Assembly (NCBI GenBank): GCA_030447955.1
Contig: JAUJNY010000003.1
Location: forward strand, 68,462-124,135
Reading direction: 5' to 3'
Source of the DNA: Jiangellales bacterium
GTDB lineage: Bacteria; Actinomycetota; Actinomycetes; Jiangellales; Jiangellaceae
DNA length: 55,674 nucleotides
Positions 19,643 to 28,764 of this stretch are shown here, one piece after another. The notes beneath the pieces are model-generated. The model made no database searches and was not told the DNA's origin. It saw only the letters and a list, made by a program, of their open reading frames with translations. The first letter of the stretch is position 1, and every line of letters begins with the position of its first letter. Position numbers and translations under genes: made by a program.

Positions 19643-21063
19643 CACGCGCCTGCCGGGTCGAAGGAGGTGTCGGCGAGCTCCCAGCGGGTGCCGGCGGGTG
19701 TGTCCTCGATGACCACCCCCGCAGCCTTCAACCGGTCGCGGACGGCGTCGGCGGTGGCAAAGTCGCGATCCGCTCGTGCCCGCGCGCGGACATCGAGCTC
19801 GGCCGCGACCAGCCGGCCGAGGGCCTCCCGCGACGTGTCCTCACCGCCGGTCGTCGCCGCCGACCACGGCGGCGCGAGCGGGTCGAGCCCCAGCACCCCG
19901 AGCATCGCCCGTACCGACCCCAGGACACCCCGCAGCGCTGGCCCATCACCTGAACCGAGGCGGGTGTTGCCCTCGCGGACCACCTCGTGCAGGGCAGCCA
20001 GCGCCGCCGGCACGCCCAGGTCGTCGTCCATCGCGGCGGAGAAGTCGGCGCACAGCGGTCCTGCCTCGACGGGACCGGTCAACTCCGCGGCACGCCGGAC
20101 GAAGCCCTCGAGCCGGCGGTAGGCGACCGCCGCCTCGTCCAGTGCGGCAAAGGAGAACTCGATGGCCGAGCGGTAGTGCGCCGCCCCGAGGTAGTAGCGC
20201 AGCTCGACCGGACGGACCCGCTTGACCACCTCGGTCACCAGCAGCGAGTTGCCCAGCGACTTGCTCATCTTTTCGCCCGCGGTGGTCACCCACGCGTTGT
20301 GCATCCAGTAGCGGGCGAAGGCGTCACCGGCCGCGCAGGACTGGGCGACCTCGTTCTCGTGGTGGGGGAAGACGAGGTCCAGGCCACCCCCGTGAACGTC
20401 GAAGACCTGTCCGAGGTACTTCTCGGCCATCGCCGAGCACTCCAGGTGCCAGCCAGGACGACCAGGCCCCCAGGGGGTGTCCCACGCCGGCTCCCCCGGT
20501 TTGGCACCCTTCCACAGCGCGAAGTCGCGCGGGTCGCGCTTGCCGCCCGGATCGGCGTCTTCGGCCGGTTGCAGCTCATCCAGCCGCTGACCGGACAGGG
20601 ATCCGTACCCGGGGTACGCGCGCACGTCGAAGTAAACGTCGCCGTTGCCGGGCACGTACGCCGCGCCGCGGTCGACCAGCCGCTGGATGAGCGTCACCAT
20701 CTCCGGGACGTGGCCGGTGGCCCGCGGCTCGTACGTCGCCGGGAGGCAGCCGAGCAGGTCGTACGCCTGCGAGAACGCCCGCTCGTTACGGGCCGCGATG
20801 ACCCAGTAGGGGACCCCCTCCGTGCTCGCCCGCGCCAAGACCTTGTCCTCGATGTCGGTGACGTTGCGGACGAAGGTGACGGTGTGGCCGCTGGCCTCCA
20901 GCCATCGCCGCAGCACGTCGAAGTTGATGCCCGACCGGACGTGGCCGACGTGCGGCGGTGACTGCACCGTCGCCCCGCACAGGTAGATGCCGGCCTTCCC
21001 CAGCTGCAGCGGGACGAAGTCGCGGACTGTACGGGTGGCGGTGTCGTACAGGCGCAGGCTCAC
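19642..21063 (-). CDS. cysS: Cysteinyl-tRNA synthetase
   Basis: 473 aa class I aminoacyl-tRNA synthetase. Zinc ligand Cys in LCGATVQ, HIGH as HVGH near residue 37, further zinc ligands in HLECSAM and [14 protein letters not shown], and the KMSKS loop KMSKSLGN near 270. A helical anticodon-binding region completes it. It could be confused with the mycothiol ligase MshC, but the length beyond 440 and the C-terminal anticodon domain favour CysS. GTG start; followed by rlmB with a one-base overlap. Confidence 0.92.
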   Translation of the reverse strand: MSLRLYDTATRTVRDFVPLQLGKAGIYLCGATVQSPPHVGHVRSGINFDVLRRWLEASGHTVTFVRNVTDIEDKVLARASTEGVPYWVIAARNERAFSQAYDLLGCLPATYEPRATGHVPEMVTLIQRLVDRGAAYVPGNGDVYFDVRAYPGYGSLSGQRLDELQPAEDADPGGKRDPRDFALWKGAKPGEPAWDTPWGPGRPGWHLECSAMAEKYLGQVFDVHGGGLDLVFPHHENEVAQSCAAGDAFARYWMHNAWVTTAGEKMSKSLGNSLLVTEVVKRVRPVELRYYLGAAHYRSAIEFSFAALDEAAVAYRRLEGFVRRAAELTGPVEAGPLCADFSAAMDDDLGVPAALAALHEVVREGNTRLGSGDGPALRGVLGSVRAMLGVLGLDPLAPPWSAATTGGEDTSREALGRLVAAELDVRARARADRDFATADAVRDRLKAAGVVIEDTPAGTRWELADTSFDPAGA

Positions 21064-21144
21064 CCGGGCCAGGGTAGCCGCGCGTCCGGGGCCGCCTGGG
21101 CCGGGGAAAGCAGCGGCTGCATGGGCGGCCGTGGCAGACCTTCG

Positions 21145-21194
21145 AGTGCCTCTACAGTCTGCCCCCGTATGTGGGGGCAGACTGTAGAGGCACT
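21145..21194. terminator. Perfect 22-bp stem-loop between the PPOX gene and cysS
   Basis: Arms 21145-21166 and 21173-21194 are exact reverse complements around a 6-base loop (GTATGT on the plus strand). It sits 70 bp after the minus-strand PPOX gene and 80 bp before cysS. There is no U-tract, as in the I-shaped terminators common in Actinobacteria. Confidence 0.75.
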
Positions 21195-21263
21195 GCTGAG
21201 CGTCTCGGATGGGCCGGCGTCGGCGGCCAGCCGTGGGTTAGGAGGAGGCGAAGGAAAGCCGGC

Positions 21264-21710
21264 TCAGCCGTGCCAGGTGACCTTGTCCGGCGTCACCCGG
21301 ACGACGACACGGACAGCCTCCGGGCCGTCCCAGGGATAGCTCTCGTGGTCGGTGTACTTGCGCACCAGCTCGTCGATGAGCTCGCGTCCGCCCGGCTCGG
21401 TCACGGTGGCGCGACCACGCACCTCGAGGTAGCTGTACGGCGCGTCGCTGGGATAGAGCAGCACCGAGACGCGTGGGTCACGCGCGATGTTGCGCTCCTT
21501 GCGCCGGCCCCGCGTCGTGGAGAACACCACGTCGTCGCCGTCCCGCTTGACCCACACGACGGACAGCTGCGGCTGCCCGTCGGGCTCGAGGGTGGCCACG
21601 GTGGCGAAGTTGGGGGCGTCGAGCGCCGCGCGGGCGGGCTCGGGGAGGGTGGCGGGCTCGGGGAGGGTGGCGGGCACGGACGACGCAAACTCGCGCGAGC
21701 GGTGGACCAT
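21264..21710 (-). CDS. PPOX-class (pyridoxamine 5'-phosphate oxidase-fold) F420/flavin protein
   Basis: 148 aa split-barrel protein. ATLEPDGQPQLSVVWVKRDGDDVVFSTTRGRRKERNIARDPRVSVLLYP is typical of PPOX-class F420-dependent oxidoreductases; YLEVRGRATV and the C-terminal VRVTPDKVTWHG complete the barrel. Start ATG is 5 bp after the ispF stop, so it belongs to that operon. An exact 18-bp tandem repeat (21637-21672) duplicates ATLPEP in the N-terminal tail. Confidence 0.85.
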   Translation of the reverse strand: MVHRSREFASSVPATLPEPATLPEPARAALDAPNFATVATLEPDGQPQLSVVWVKRDGDDVVFSTTRGRRKERNIARDPRVSVLLYPSDAPYSYLEVRGRATVTEPGGRELIDELVRKYTDHESYPWDGPEAVRVVVRVTPDKVTWHG

Positions 21711-21714
21711 TCCG

Positions 21715-22203
21715 TCAGCGCAGCCGAACCACCAGCGCCGTGGCGATCGCGGCGAGGCCCTCGCCGCGCCCGGTGAGGCCGAGGCCGTCGGTCGTCGTAG
21801 CGCTCAGCGTCGCCGCTGCCCCGCAGGCCTCGCTCAGAGCCTGCTCCGCCTCGATCCGCCGGAGGCCCAGCCGCGGGCGCTCGCCAACGAGCTGGACGGC
21901 GACGTTGCCGATGGCAAATCCGGCCGCGTTCAGCCGCCGTGTCGTCTCGACGAGCAACCTCAGCCCGCTCGCGTCTGCCCACTCTGGATGGACCGTCCCG
22001 AACTGGGTGCCGAGGTCGCCGAGCCCGGCCGCCGAGAGCAGGGCGTCGCAGGCGGCATGGGCAGCGACGTCGCCGTCGGAGTGCCCGGCGAGGCCGGCCG
22101 GCTCATCGGTCCAGTGCAGCCCCGCGACCCAGCACGGCCGGTCGGCGGCGTAGCGGTGGACGTCGACGCCGACGCCGACCCGCGGCAGCGCAGCAGGCGT
22201 CAC
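21715..22203 (-). CDS. ispF: 2-C-methyl-D-erythritol 2,4-cyclodiphosphate synthase
   Basis: 162 aa, MEP pathway of isoprenoid synthesis. Metal ligands DVH in [10 protein letters not shown], then [31 protein letters not shown], and the C-terminal [19 protein letters not shown] signature. The GTG start overlaps the ispD stop (GTGA), so the two enzymes are translationally coupled. Confidence 0.95.
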   Translation of the reverse strand: MTPAALPRVGVGVDVHRYAADRPCWVAGLHWTDEPAGLAGHSDGDVAAHAACDALLSAAGLGDLGTQFGTVHPEWADASGLRLLVETTRRLNAAGFAIGNVAVQLVGERPRLGLRRIEAEQALSEACGAAATLSATTTDGLGLTGRGEGLAAIATALVVRLR

Positions 22204-22907
22204 CGGCCCTCCCGAGTCGCGAGCAGGGCCTCGGCGAAGGCGAGATCGAGCGGGCCGGTGACCTTGAAGGCCTCCGCCGCTCCGGGGACGACCCGCACTG
22301 CGGTCCCGCAACGCTCCACCAAAACCGCGTCGTCCGTCGCTTGCGGTGCGGGCTCGCCGGCAGCGGCGGCATACGCCGCCTCCAGGATTTCCCGACGGAA
22401 GCCCTGCGGCGTCTGCACCGCCCGCAGCCGGGCGCGCTGCGGGGTACTCACGACCAGTCCCTGCTCGTCGACCTCCTTGACTGTGTCGCTGAGCGGAAGG
22501 CCGGGAACCACGGCGTCGATCCCGTCGCGGACCGCCGCCTCGACGGCGTCCACGAGAGCGACCGGCGCCAACGGGCGGGCTGCATCGTGAACCAGGACGA
22601 CATCGACATCCGCCGGTAGCGCGGACAGCGCCGCGGCGACCGAACCCTGCCGGCTCTCAGCGCCGGCAACCACGCACACCTCGACGGGCGCGACCTCGCC
22701 GAGTGCGGTGCGCAGCAGGGCTCGCACCGCGCCGACATCGGCCGGCGGGGCGGCCACCACCACCGTACGCACGGAGGCGGCAGCAGCGAGCGCGCGTACG
22801 GCGTGGACCAGCAGCGGTTGCCCGGCCAACTGCCGTAGCGCTTTCGGAGGTCCGGCCCCCAGCCGCTCGCCACGGCCGGCGGCGGCCACGATGGCGGCGG
22901 TGCTCAG
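22200..22907 (-). CDS. ispD: 2-C-methyl-D-erythritol 4-phosphate cytidylyltransferase
   Basis: MEP pathway enzyme joining CTP and [26 protein letters not shown] is the nucleotide-binding loop, with [12 protein letters not shown] and TPQGFRRE further on. The first conventional start (GTG 22889) would give [11 protein letters not shown] and cut off the first beta-strand. The frame is open upstream to a CTG at 22907 that overlaps the carD TGA as CTGA and restores an N-terminus of the family form ([12 protein letters not shown], 235 aa). No other in-frame ATG/GTG/TTG occurs in between. I therefore choose CTG. Confidence 0.9.
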   Translation of the reverse strand: MSTAAIVAAAGRGERLGAGPPKALRQLAGQPLLVHAVRALAAAASVRTVVVAAPPADVGAVRALLRTALGEVAPVEVCVVAGAESRQGSVAAALSALPADVDVVLVHDAARPLAPVALVDAVEAAVRDGIDAVVPGLPLSDTVKEVDEQGLVVSTPQRARLRAVQTPQGFRREILEAAYAAAAGEPAPQATDDAVLVERCGTAVRVVPGAAEAFKVTGPLDLAFAEALLATREGR

Positions 22908-23386
22908 CCGGCGAGGACCTCGTCCAGGATCGTCTCCGCCTTGTCCTCGTTGGTGTGCTCGGCGAGGGCCAGCTCGGAGACGAGGATCTGGCGAGCCTTG
23001 GCGAGCATGCGCTTTTCGCCCGCGGAAAGGCCGCGGTCACGCTCGCGCCGCCACAGGTCGCGGACAACCTCGGCGACCTTGATGACGTCGCCAGAGGCGA
23101 GCTTTTCGAGGTTGGCTTTGTACCGCCGGGACCAGTTCGTCGGCTCCTCGGTGTAGGGCGCGCGCAGCACCTGGAAGACCCTGTCGAGCCCCTCCTGGTT
23201 GACCACGTCGCGAACGCCAACGAGGTCGACGTTGTCAGCCGGCACGCGGACGGTGAGGTCGCCCTGAGCGACCTTGAGGACGAGGTAGCGCCGTTCCTCT
23301 CCCTTGATGACCCGGGACTCGATCGCCTCGATGAGGGCGGCCCCGTGGTGGGGGTAGACAACCGTCTCGCCGACCTTGAACGCCAT
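22904..23386 (-). CDS. carD: CarD-like RNA polymerase-binding transcription factor
   Basis: 160 aa. N-terminal Tudor-like RNAP-interaction domain ([39 protein letters not shown]) and a helical C-terminal DNA-binding domain ([43 protein letters not shown]). It stabilises promoter open complexes, notably at rRNA promoters. ATG at 23386 with AAAGGGG upstream. It heads the carD-ispD-ispF-PPOX operon. Confidence 0.95.
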   Translation of the reverse strand: MAFKVGETVVYPHHGAALIEAIESRVIKGEERRYLVLKVAQGDLTVRVPADNVDLVGVRDVVNQEGLDRVFQVLRAPYTEEPTNWSRRYKANLEKLASGDVIKVAEVVRDLWRRERDRGLSAGEKRMLAKARQILVSELALAEHTNEDKAETILDEVLAG

Positions 23387-23560
23387 GTGCCGGTACCCCT
23401 TTCGCAGGTCCTGAGGGTAGCACGGGCGCACTGACACCCCTGAACGTTTGCGCAGGTCAGGGGGTATGTCGCCGCGCAAAGGGGTCTTGACAGGAGGTGC
23501 CCGTCCGTGCTCCGCACGCGTGCGGACACCCCTCGTGCAGGACGCCGCCATACTGATCCG

Positions 23561-24403
23561 GTGGGCGCGCGAGGCGGAGGTCGCCTCGCCCTCGCTCTGG
23601 CCCGCAGCTGCCACCCGCTGCCAACCATCGCGGTGACGGCGCTGGGCACCGCCCTCGCGGCGGCCGGCGGGCGCTCACCCGGTGGCTGCCTACTGGTGGC
23701 TGCCGCGCTGCTGAGCGGGCAGCTGTCGATCGGGTGGCTGAACGACCTGCTCGATCGCGACCGGGACGCTGCTGCCGGGCGCGGCGACAAGCCGGTCGCC
23801 CGCGGCGACGTGCCGCCGCGAGTCGTGGCAGTCGCGGCCGTGCTCGCCGCCGGCGCATGCGTACCACTGTCCCTCGCGTCCGGCTGGCGGGCGGCGGCGG
23901 CCAGCCTGACCGTCGTGGCCGCCGGCTGGTCCTACGACCTGGGGCTCAAGGGCACCGTCTACTCGCCGCTGCCGTACGCGGTCGCCTTCGGTGCCTTGCC
24001 CGCGTTCGTGACGTATGGCCTGCCGGGCGCTCCCGCCCCACCGTGGTGGCTCGTCCTCGCCGGTGCCCTGCTGGGCGTCGGGGCCCACGGCGCTAACGTC
24101 CTGCCCGACCTTGCCGACGACGCGGCGACGGGGGTACGTGGGCTGCCGCACCGGCTCGGTGCCACCTGGACGCGGAGGCTCGCCGCTGCGTTGCTGCTGG
24201 GCGCCGTCGTGGTGCTCGCGGCCGCTCCGCCGGGCCCGCCCGGCGGCGCCGGCGTGCTGGCCGCCGCCGTCGCGGCGCTGCTCGCTGTCACTGCGGTGGT
24301 GGGGCCGGGCGGCCGGACCGGACAGCTGCCGTTCCGGGCCGCGATCGGCACCGGTGCGGTGGCCGTGGCGCTGCTCGTGGCGCGCGGCGGCCTTGCCGGT
24401 TGA
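23561..24403 (+). CDS. UbiA-family prenyltransferase
   Basis: 280 aa integral membrane protein with about eight or nine hydrophobic spans. First Asp motif NDLLDRDRD (NDxxDxxxD) near residue 60, followed by [10 protein letters not shown]; second motif NVLPDLADD. These bind Mg-prenyl diphosphate. The aromatic or lipid acceptor is unknown. GTG 23561 is preferred because homology starts there and CATACT lies 6 bases upstream (leaderless pattern). Confidence 0.87.
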   Translation: MGARGGGRLALALARSCHPLPTIAVTALGTALAAAGGRSPGGCLLVAAALLSGQLSIGWLNDLLDRDRDAAAGRGDKPVARGDVPPRVVAVAAVLAAGACVPLSLASGWRAAAASLTVVAAGWSYDLGLKGTVYSPLPYAVAFGALPAFVTYGLPGAPAPPWWLVLAGALLGVGAHGANVLPDLADDAATGVRGLPHRLGATWTRRLAAALLLGAVVVLAAAPPGPPGGAGVLAAAVAALLAVTAVVGPGGRTGQLPFRAAIGTGAVAVALLVARGGLAG

Positions 24404-24432
24404 AGCCGGGGGTGGCTAGCTACCCTGTGCCG

Positions 24433-24963
24433 GTGCCCGTCCCCCGCAGCCGGTGGAGCATCGAGCGACTGCGGTGCTCCCTGCTGGCGACGGCGTGCTC
24501 GTACGCCGCGGCCGTTCTGCTCCTCACGAGCTGTGGCGTCGACGTCAACTCTCAGACCCAGCTGGAGTACACCCCCGCGGACGGCGTACAGGCCGAGGCC
24601 GGCGAGCTGTCGGTGCGTGGAGTCGTCGTCGTCTCCGCGGGCGACGGGTCGGCGCGTGTCCTCGCCGGGATCGCCAACAACGGCGCATCGGCCGACCAGC
24701 TTGTCGGTCTCGACGTCGCTGGAGTCTCGGTCGAGTTGCCGGCGGATGGCCTTCAGCTGCCACCCGACGGCTTTGCCAGCCTCGGCATCGAAGGCGCTCC
24801 GTCGAGCGTGGCGAGCGGCACGCCCGAGACCGTTGCCCCCGGACGGTTCGTCCCGGTCACGTTCGTCTTCGCCGCGGCGCCGCGGGTGTCGGTGGATGCG
24901 CTGGTGCAGTCACCGGACGGTATCTACGCGACGCTGGCCCCGACACCCGTACCAACCAGCTGA
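24433..24963 (+). CDS. Putative secreted lipoprotein
   Basis: 176 aa. A basic start (RSRWSIERLRCS), a hydrophobic stretch (LLATACSYAAAVLLL) and lipobox LTSC predict a lipid-anchored exported protein. The mature part is beta-rich (SVRGVVVVSAGDGSARVLAGIANNG, then VSVELPADGLQLPPDGFASLGIEG), resembling small Ig-like or copper-chaperone-like actinobacterial lipoproteins but without a Met/His copper motif that I can see. GTG 24433 is chosen because TACCCT ends 6 bases before it; GTG 24427 is also in frame. It lies between ubiA and regX3, convergent with the latter. Confidence 0.75.
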   Translation: MPVPRSRWSIERLRCSLLATACSYAAAVLLLTSCGVDVNSQTQLEYTPADGVQAEAGELSVRGVVVVSAGDGSARVLAGIANNGASADQLVGLDVAGVSVELPADGLQLPPDGFASLGIEGAPSSVASGTPETVAPGRFVPVTFVFAAAPRVSVDALVQSPDGIYATLAPTPVPTS

Positions 24964-24971
24964 TCCCCGCG

Positions 24972-25652
24972 TCAGGGTTCGAACTTGTATCCCAGGCCGC
25001 GGACGGTGAGTAGATGGCGCGGGTCGCTGGGGTCGGCCTCGATCTTGGCCCGGAGCCGTTTGACGTGGACGTCGAGGGTCTTGGTGTCCCCGACGTAGTC
25101 GGCCCCCCAGATCCGGTCGATGAGCTGGCCGCGGGTGAGCACCCGCCCGGCGTTGCGCAGCAGAATCTCCAGCAGCTCGAACTCCTTGAGCGGCAGTCGC
25201 ACCGAGCTGCCGCCGACCGTGACGACGTGGCGGTCGACGTCCATGCGGACCGGACCGGCCTCGAGGACGCTGGGCATGAGCTCGCCGACGTCCTGGCCGC
25301 GGCGCAGCACCGCCCGGATCCGGGCGACGAGCTCACGCGAGGAGAACGGCTTGGTGACGTAGTCGTCGGCTCCGAGCTCCAGTCCCACCACCTTGTCGAT
25401 CTCGGAGTCCTTGGCGGTCAGCATGATCACCGGCACCGTGGACTTCTGCCGCAGCTGGCGGCAGACCTCGGTGCCCGGCAGGCCGGGCAGCATGAGGTCA
25501 AGCAGGACGAGGTCGGCGCCACTGCGGTCGAACTCCTCGATGGCCGCATCGCCGGTCGGGGAGACGGCCACCTCGAAGCCTTCGCGGCGTAGCACGTACG
25601 ACAGGGCCTCGGAGAAGGAGTCCTCGTCCTCGACCACGAGCACACGCGTCAC
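24972..25652 (-). CDS. regX3: OmpR-family response regulator RegX3/PhoP type
   Basis: 226 aa. The receiver domain has acidic VVEDED, phosphoacceptor Asp52 in LVLLDLMLPG, and Lys101 in DDYVTKPF. The C-terminal winged helix runs from about 130 to 224 (LPLKEFELLEILLRNAGRVLTR, TLDVHVKRLRAKIE, LLTVRGLGYKFEP). The GTG start overlaps the senX3 TGA (GTGA). With the adjacent kinase, PhoU and PHO box this is the phosphate-starvation system, called PhoP in Streptomyces and RegX3 in mycobacteria. Confidence 0.93.
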   Translation of the reverse strand: MTRVLVVEDEDSFSEALSYVLRREGFEVAVSPTGDAAIEEFDRSGADLVLLDLMLPGLPGTEVCRQLRQKSTVPVIMLTAKDSEIDKVVGLELGADDYVTKPFSSRELVARIRAVLRRGQDVGELMPSVLEAGPVRMDVDRHVVTVGGSSVRLPLKEFELLEILLRNAGRVLTRGQLIDRIWGADYVGDTKTLDVHVKRLRAKIEADPSDPRHLLTVRGLGYKFEP

Positions 25653-26836
25653 TGGCTGACCTCCGGGACAGGTACGGGGGCGCGCGGCTCCTCCGCCGGG
25701 CTCAGGTCGTGCAACGGCAGTCGGAGGGTGAAGGTGGAGCCGGCGCCGCGGACGCTCCACACGGTGACCTCACCGCCGTGGCTTGCCGCAATGTGCTTGA
25801 CGATCGACAACCCGAGCCCGGTCCCTCCGGTCTTGCGGGAGCGAGCGGGGTCCACGCGGTAGAAGCGCTCAAAGATGCGGTCCAGCTCCGGCTCGGGGAT
25901 GCCGACGCCCTGGTCGGTGACGCTGATCTCCACGACGTCCTCGCGCCGGCGCACCCCGACGGCTACGCGGGTGCGGTCGGGGCTGTAGGCGACCGCGTTG
26001 TCGACGAGGTTGCCGAGCGCGATCACGAGCTGCTGCTGGCTGCCCAGCACCACCGTCCCCGACTCCCCGCCAGAGACCAGCGTGATGCCTTTGGCGTTGG
26101 CGTCGACCCTGCTGCGGTCGAGCGCGGCGGCCACCACCTGGTCCACCTGCACCTCGGCCGGAGCCTCGAGCGGGTCGTCGTACTGCACCCGGGACAGGTC
26201 GATGATCTCCTGGACGAGCCGGGCGAGCCGCGCCGCCTCATGTTGCATGCGATCGGCGAAGCGGCGTACGGCCGGTGGGTCCGCACTGGCCTCCTGCACC
26301 GCCTCGGCGAGCAGCGCCATCGCCCCCACGGGGGTCTTGAGCTCGTGGGACACGTTAGCGACGAAGTCGCGCCGCACCTCGTCGATGCGCCGCGACTGGG
26401 TGCGGTCCTCGACGAGCGCGAGCACCAGGTCGTCCGGCAACGCCGCCACCCGCGCGGAGACGACCAGCGTCTGATGCCCGAAGCGGCCACGAGGGATCTC
26501 CAGCTCGGCCTGCCGGGTCTCGCCGTCACGGCGCACCGCACGGGCCATCTCCAGCAGCTCAGGGACCACGACCACACCGTCGCGGACAAGACCGAAGGCG
26601 TACGCCGCGGGGCTGGCGCGCAGCACCTCGTTGCGAAGGTCGAGCAGGACGCCCGAGGACCCGAGGACCGAGAGCACCGCCTCCACGCCGTCGGGGACCG
26701 GCGAGTCCAGCTGCGCCGGCCCGACGTGCAGCGCCGTCCGCGGCTTGCGTCCGGCGCGCAGGCCGAGCGCGAGCACCGCCGCCACTCCGACGGCGGCACC
26801 AGCGGCTCCTACCACCATGAGGAGCAGCGGGTCCAC
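25649..26836 (-). CDS. senX3: Sensor histidine kinase SenX3/PhoR type
   Basis: 395 aa. One N-terminal membrane span (residues ~5-27), a PAS-like region (~50-145), HisKA with His164 in NVSHELKTPVGAM, and an ATPase domain with N-box DNAVAYSPDRT, G1 DQGVGIPEPE, F-box RIFERFYRVD and G2 GGTGLGLSIVKH. There is no large extracellular sensor loop, so it likely senses through the Pst/PhoU complex as in relatives. It is transcribed divergently from phoU across a PHO box. Confidence 0.93.
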   Translation of the reverse strand: MDPLLLMVVGAAGAAVGVAAVLALGLRAGRKPRTALHVGPAQLDSPVPDGVEAVLSVLGSSGVLLDLRNEVLRASPAAYAFGLVRDGVVVVPELLEMARAVRRDGETRQAELEIPRGRFGHQTLVVSARVAALPDDLVLALVEDRTQSRRIDEVRRDFVANVSHELKTPVGAMALLAEAVQEASADPPAVRRFADRMQHEAARLARLVQEIIDLSRVQYDDPLEAPAEVQVDQVVAAALDRSRVDANAKGITLVSGGESGTVVLGSQQQLVIALGNLVDNAVAYSPDRTRVAVGVRRREDVVEISVTDQGVGIPEPELDRIFERFYRVDPARSRKTGGTGLGLSIVKHIAASHGGEVTVWSVRGAGSTFTLRLPLHDLSPAEEPRAPVPVPEVSQ

Positions 26837-26909
26837 CCGGTGATCGTAAGGCGATCCGAACGTGTCTGGCGGCCGTCAGTGTCACCCAGCGTCCACTCCG
26901 CCGCTCAAA

Positions 26910-26942
26910 GTTCACCGCGGCAAGGTGCGACGTTCACTTAAG
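26910..26942. promoter_or_regulatory. PHO box between senX3 and phoU
   Basis: Three 11-bp direct-repeat units in tandem: GTTCACCGCGG, CAAGGTGCGAC, GTTCACTTAAG. Units 1 and 3 carry the GTTCA core of actinobacterial PhoP/RegX3 sites and the middle unit is degenerate, a common layout. It is 73 bp upstream of the phoU start and 73 bp upstream of senX3, so it can serve both. Confidence 0.8.
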
Positions 26943-27014
26943 CGGCGCGGGCTTCGGCGGTGCGCTGGCTCCCCGACGTAGGCTTTGCGTCTGTCTGAGG
27001 GGAGGTGCTACGGC

Positions 27015-27674
27015 GTGCGGGAGAGCTACCACGAGCAGCTGGACTCGATCTCCGACCGACTCGTCGTCATGACCTCCATGGTGGGGACAGCGGTCGGCGC
27101 CGCAACCCGGGCGCTGCTGGAGGCCGACGTCTCCTTCGCCGATCGGGTCATCGCTGGCGACGCCGAGGTCGACACGTTGCGTACCGACCTCGACGAGAGC
27201 CTGCTCGAGCTCATGGCCCGGCAGGCTCCCGTCGCCGGCGACCTGCGCACAGTCGTGGCGTCGCTGCGCATCTCCGCGGAGGTCGAGCGGATGGGCGACC
27301 TGGCGGTGCACATCGCCAAGGTGGCGCGGATGCGCTACCCGGAGGTTGCGGTCGTGCCCGAGCTGCGTTCGACCATCTCCTCCATGGGGGAGACGGCCGA
27401 GCGGATGGCGGGGAAGGCAGGTGCGGTCATCGCCAACCGCGACCTGGCTGCGGCCGCCGAGCTCGAGACCGACGACGACGAGATGGACCGGCTGCACCGT
27501 TCGCTGTTCCTCGTGCTGCTCGACCATGACTGGGTGCACAAGGTCGAGCCGGCGGTCGATGTGGCGCTGCTCGGCCGTTACTACGAGCGCTACGCCGACC
27601 ACGCGGTATCCACTGCGCGGCGCATCGTCTATCTGGTGACCGGCCGCTATCCCCAGGACGCGACGCCGGCCTGA
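27015..27674 (+). CDS. phoU: Phosphate transport system regulator PhoU
   Basis: 219 aa, two PhoU three-helix-bundle repeats (about 1-105 and 115-215). Typical landmarks are LLELMARQAPVAGDLRTVVASLRISAEVERMGDLAVHIAKVA and the second-half ALLGRYYERYADHAVSTARRI, with Asp/Glu-rich metal-binding surfaces. It down-regulates the Pho signal with the Pst transporter; no pst genes are in the window. GTG start with GGGGAGGTG upstream. A GGCCGC/GCGGCC inverted repeat (27684-27704) between phoU and gpmA could terminate both. Confidence 0.93.
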   Translation: MRESYHEQLDSISDRLVVMTSMVGTAVGAATRALLEADVSFADRVIAGDAEVDTLRTDLDESLLELMARQAPVAGDLRTVVASLRISAEVERMGDLAVHIAKVARMRYPEVAVVPELRSTISSMGETAERMAGKAGAVIANRDLAAAAELETDDDEMDRLHRSLFLVLLDHDWVHKVEPAVDVALLGRYYERYADHAVSTARRIVYLVTGRYPQDATPA

Positions 27675-27695
27675 CCGGGGCTTGGCCGCGGACGC

Positions 27696-28457
27696 TCAGC
27701 GGCCCTGGTCGCGTACCGCGGCGGCGGCAGCCGCGGCAGTCTCCGGGTCGAGATACTCCCCGCCCACGGTGAGCGGGCGCATGTCGGCGTCCAGCTCGTA
27801 CAGCAGCGGGATGCCGGTGGGCACGTTGAGAGCCGCGATCGCCTCGTCCGAGATGCCGTCGAGGTGCTTGAGCAAGGCGCGCAACGAGTTGCCGTGCGCG
27901 GCCACCAGCACGGTTGCGCCCGCACGCAGGTCTGGGACGACGGTGTCGTACCAGTAGGGCAGCATGCGCTGGACCACGTCCGCGAGGCACTCGGTGCGCG
28001 GACGCGCCTCCGGCGGCAGGGTGGCGTAGCGCGGGTCCCCCACCTGTGAGACCTCCGCGTCATCGGGGAGCGGTGGCGGCGGGACGTCGTACGAGCGGCG
28101 CCAGAGCATGAACTGCTCCTCGCCGAACTCAGCGAGCGTCGCCTTCTTGTCCTTGCCCTGCAGCGCTCCGTAGTGGCGCTCGTTGAGCCGCCAGGACCGG
28201 CGGACTGGAATCCACAATCGGTCGCAGGCGCGCAACGCCAGCTCGGCGGTCCGGATAGCCCGCAGCAGCACGGAGGTGTGGACCACGTCGGGCAGCAGCT
28301 CCCGCTCGGCGAGCAGCTCACCGCTGCGGCGAGCCTCGGCTTCCCCTTTCTCCGTCAGGTCCACGTCCACCCAGCCGGTGAACAGGTTGGCCCGGTTCCA
28401 CTCGCTCTCGCCGTGCCGCAGCAGGACGAGCCGGTACGGCGGAACGCTCGCAGCCAT
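27696..28457 (-). CDS. gpmA: 2,3-bisphosphoglycerate-dependent phosphoglycerate mutase
   Basis: 253 aa glycolytic enzyme interconverting 3- and 2-phosphoglycerate. Catalytic histidine motif [18 protein letters not shown] near residue 12, [14 protein letters not shown], the second His in [19 protein letters not shown], and the C-terminal [16 protein letters not shown] 28457 is chosen from homology. Convergent with phoU. Confidence 0.96.
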   Translation of the reverse strand: MAASVPPYRLVLLRHGESEWNRANLFTGWVDVDLTEKGEAEARRSGELLAERELLPDVVHTSVLLRAIRTAELALRACDRLWIPVRRSWRLNERHYGALQGKDKKATLAEFGEEQFMLWRRSYDVPPPPLPDDAEVSQVGDPRYATLPPEARPRTECLADVVQRMLPYWYDTVVPDLRAGATVLVAAHGNSLRALLKHLDGISDEAIAALNVPTGIPLLYELDADMRPLTVGGEYLDPETAAAAAAAVRDQGR

Positions 28458-28540
28458 GCGCGCGAGCGTACCCAGCGGCCATGGCGCCCGGCCGTACCGT
28501 CGAGAGCCTTTGCCGCGCGCACCACGCAAGGCTTTGCGCG

Positions 28541-28583
28541 CAAGGGCCCCTTGCCCGCGGTGTACGCACCCAAGGGTCCCTTG
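28541..28583. repeat. CAAGGGnCCCTTG palindrome pair upstream of the AbiEi-like gene
   Basis: Two 13-bp palindromes (28541-28553, 28571-28583), start-to-start 30 bp, in the 307-bp gap between gpmA and the AbiEi-like pseudogene. A similar array lies on the other side of that gene. No coding sequence is seen in this gap. Confidence 0.8.
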
Positions 28584-28764
28584 CCCACCCGCAGAACCGC
28601 AGCGAAGGTGCCCCTGGGTGCGTTGGAGCGCAGGACGATGGGATGGACCATCCGCCGGTAAGGAGGGACCCGGTCGTCCACCGGGCAGGAACGCCGCTGG
28701 CCTCGTCCACAGCGCCCGGCAGCGGCCCTCGGCGTACGTTGCGCTGTTCGGCCACCGTGGAGCC

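Noticed and set aside
19642..21063. MshC (mycothiol ligase) instead of CysS
   Set aside because: Length of 473 aa and a C-terminal anticodon-binding-like region favour CysS; the downstream rlmB pairing also fits CysS.
21064..21263. T-box or riboswitch leader for cysS
   Set aside because: Only a single perfect hairpin is present; no specifier loop, T-box core sequence or other aptamer blocks are visible.
22200..22889. GTG 22889 as the ispD start
   Set aside because: It would begin at [11 protein letters not shown] and lose the first beta-strand of the fold; the CTGA overlap gives a better start.
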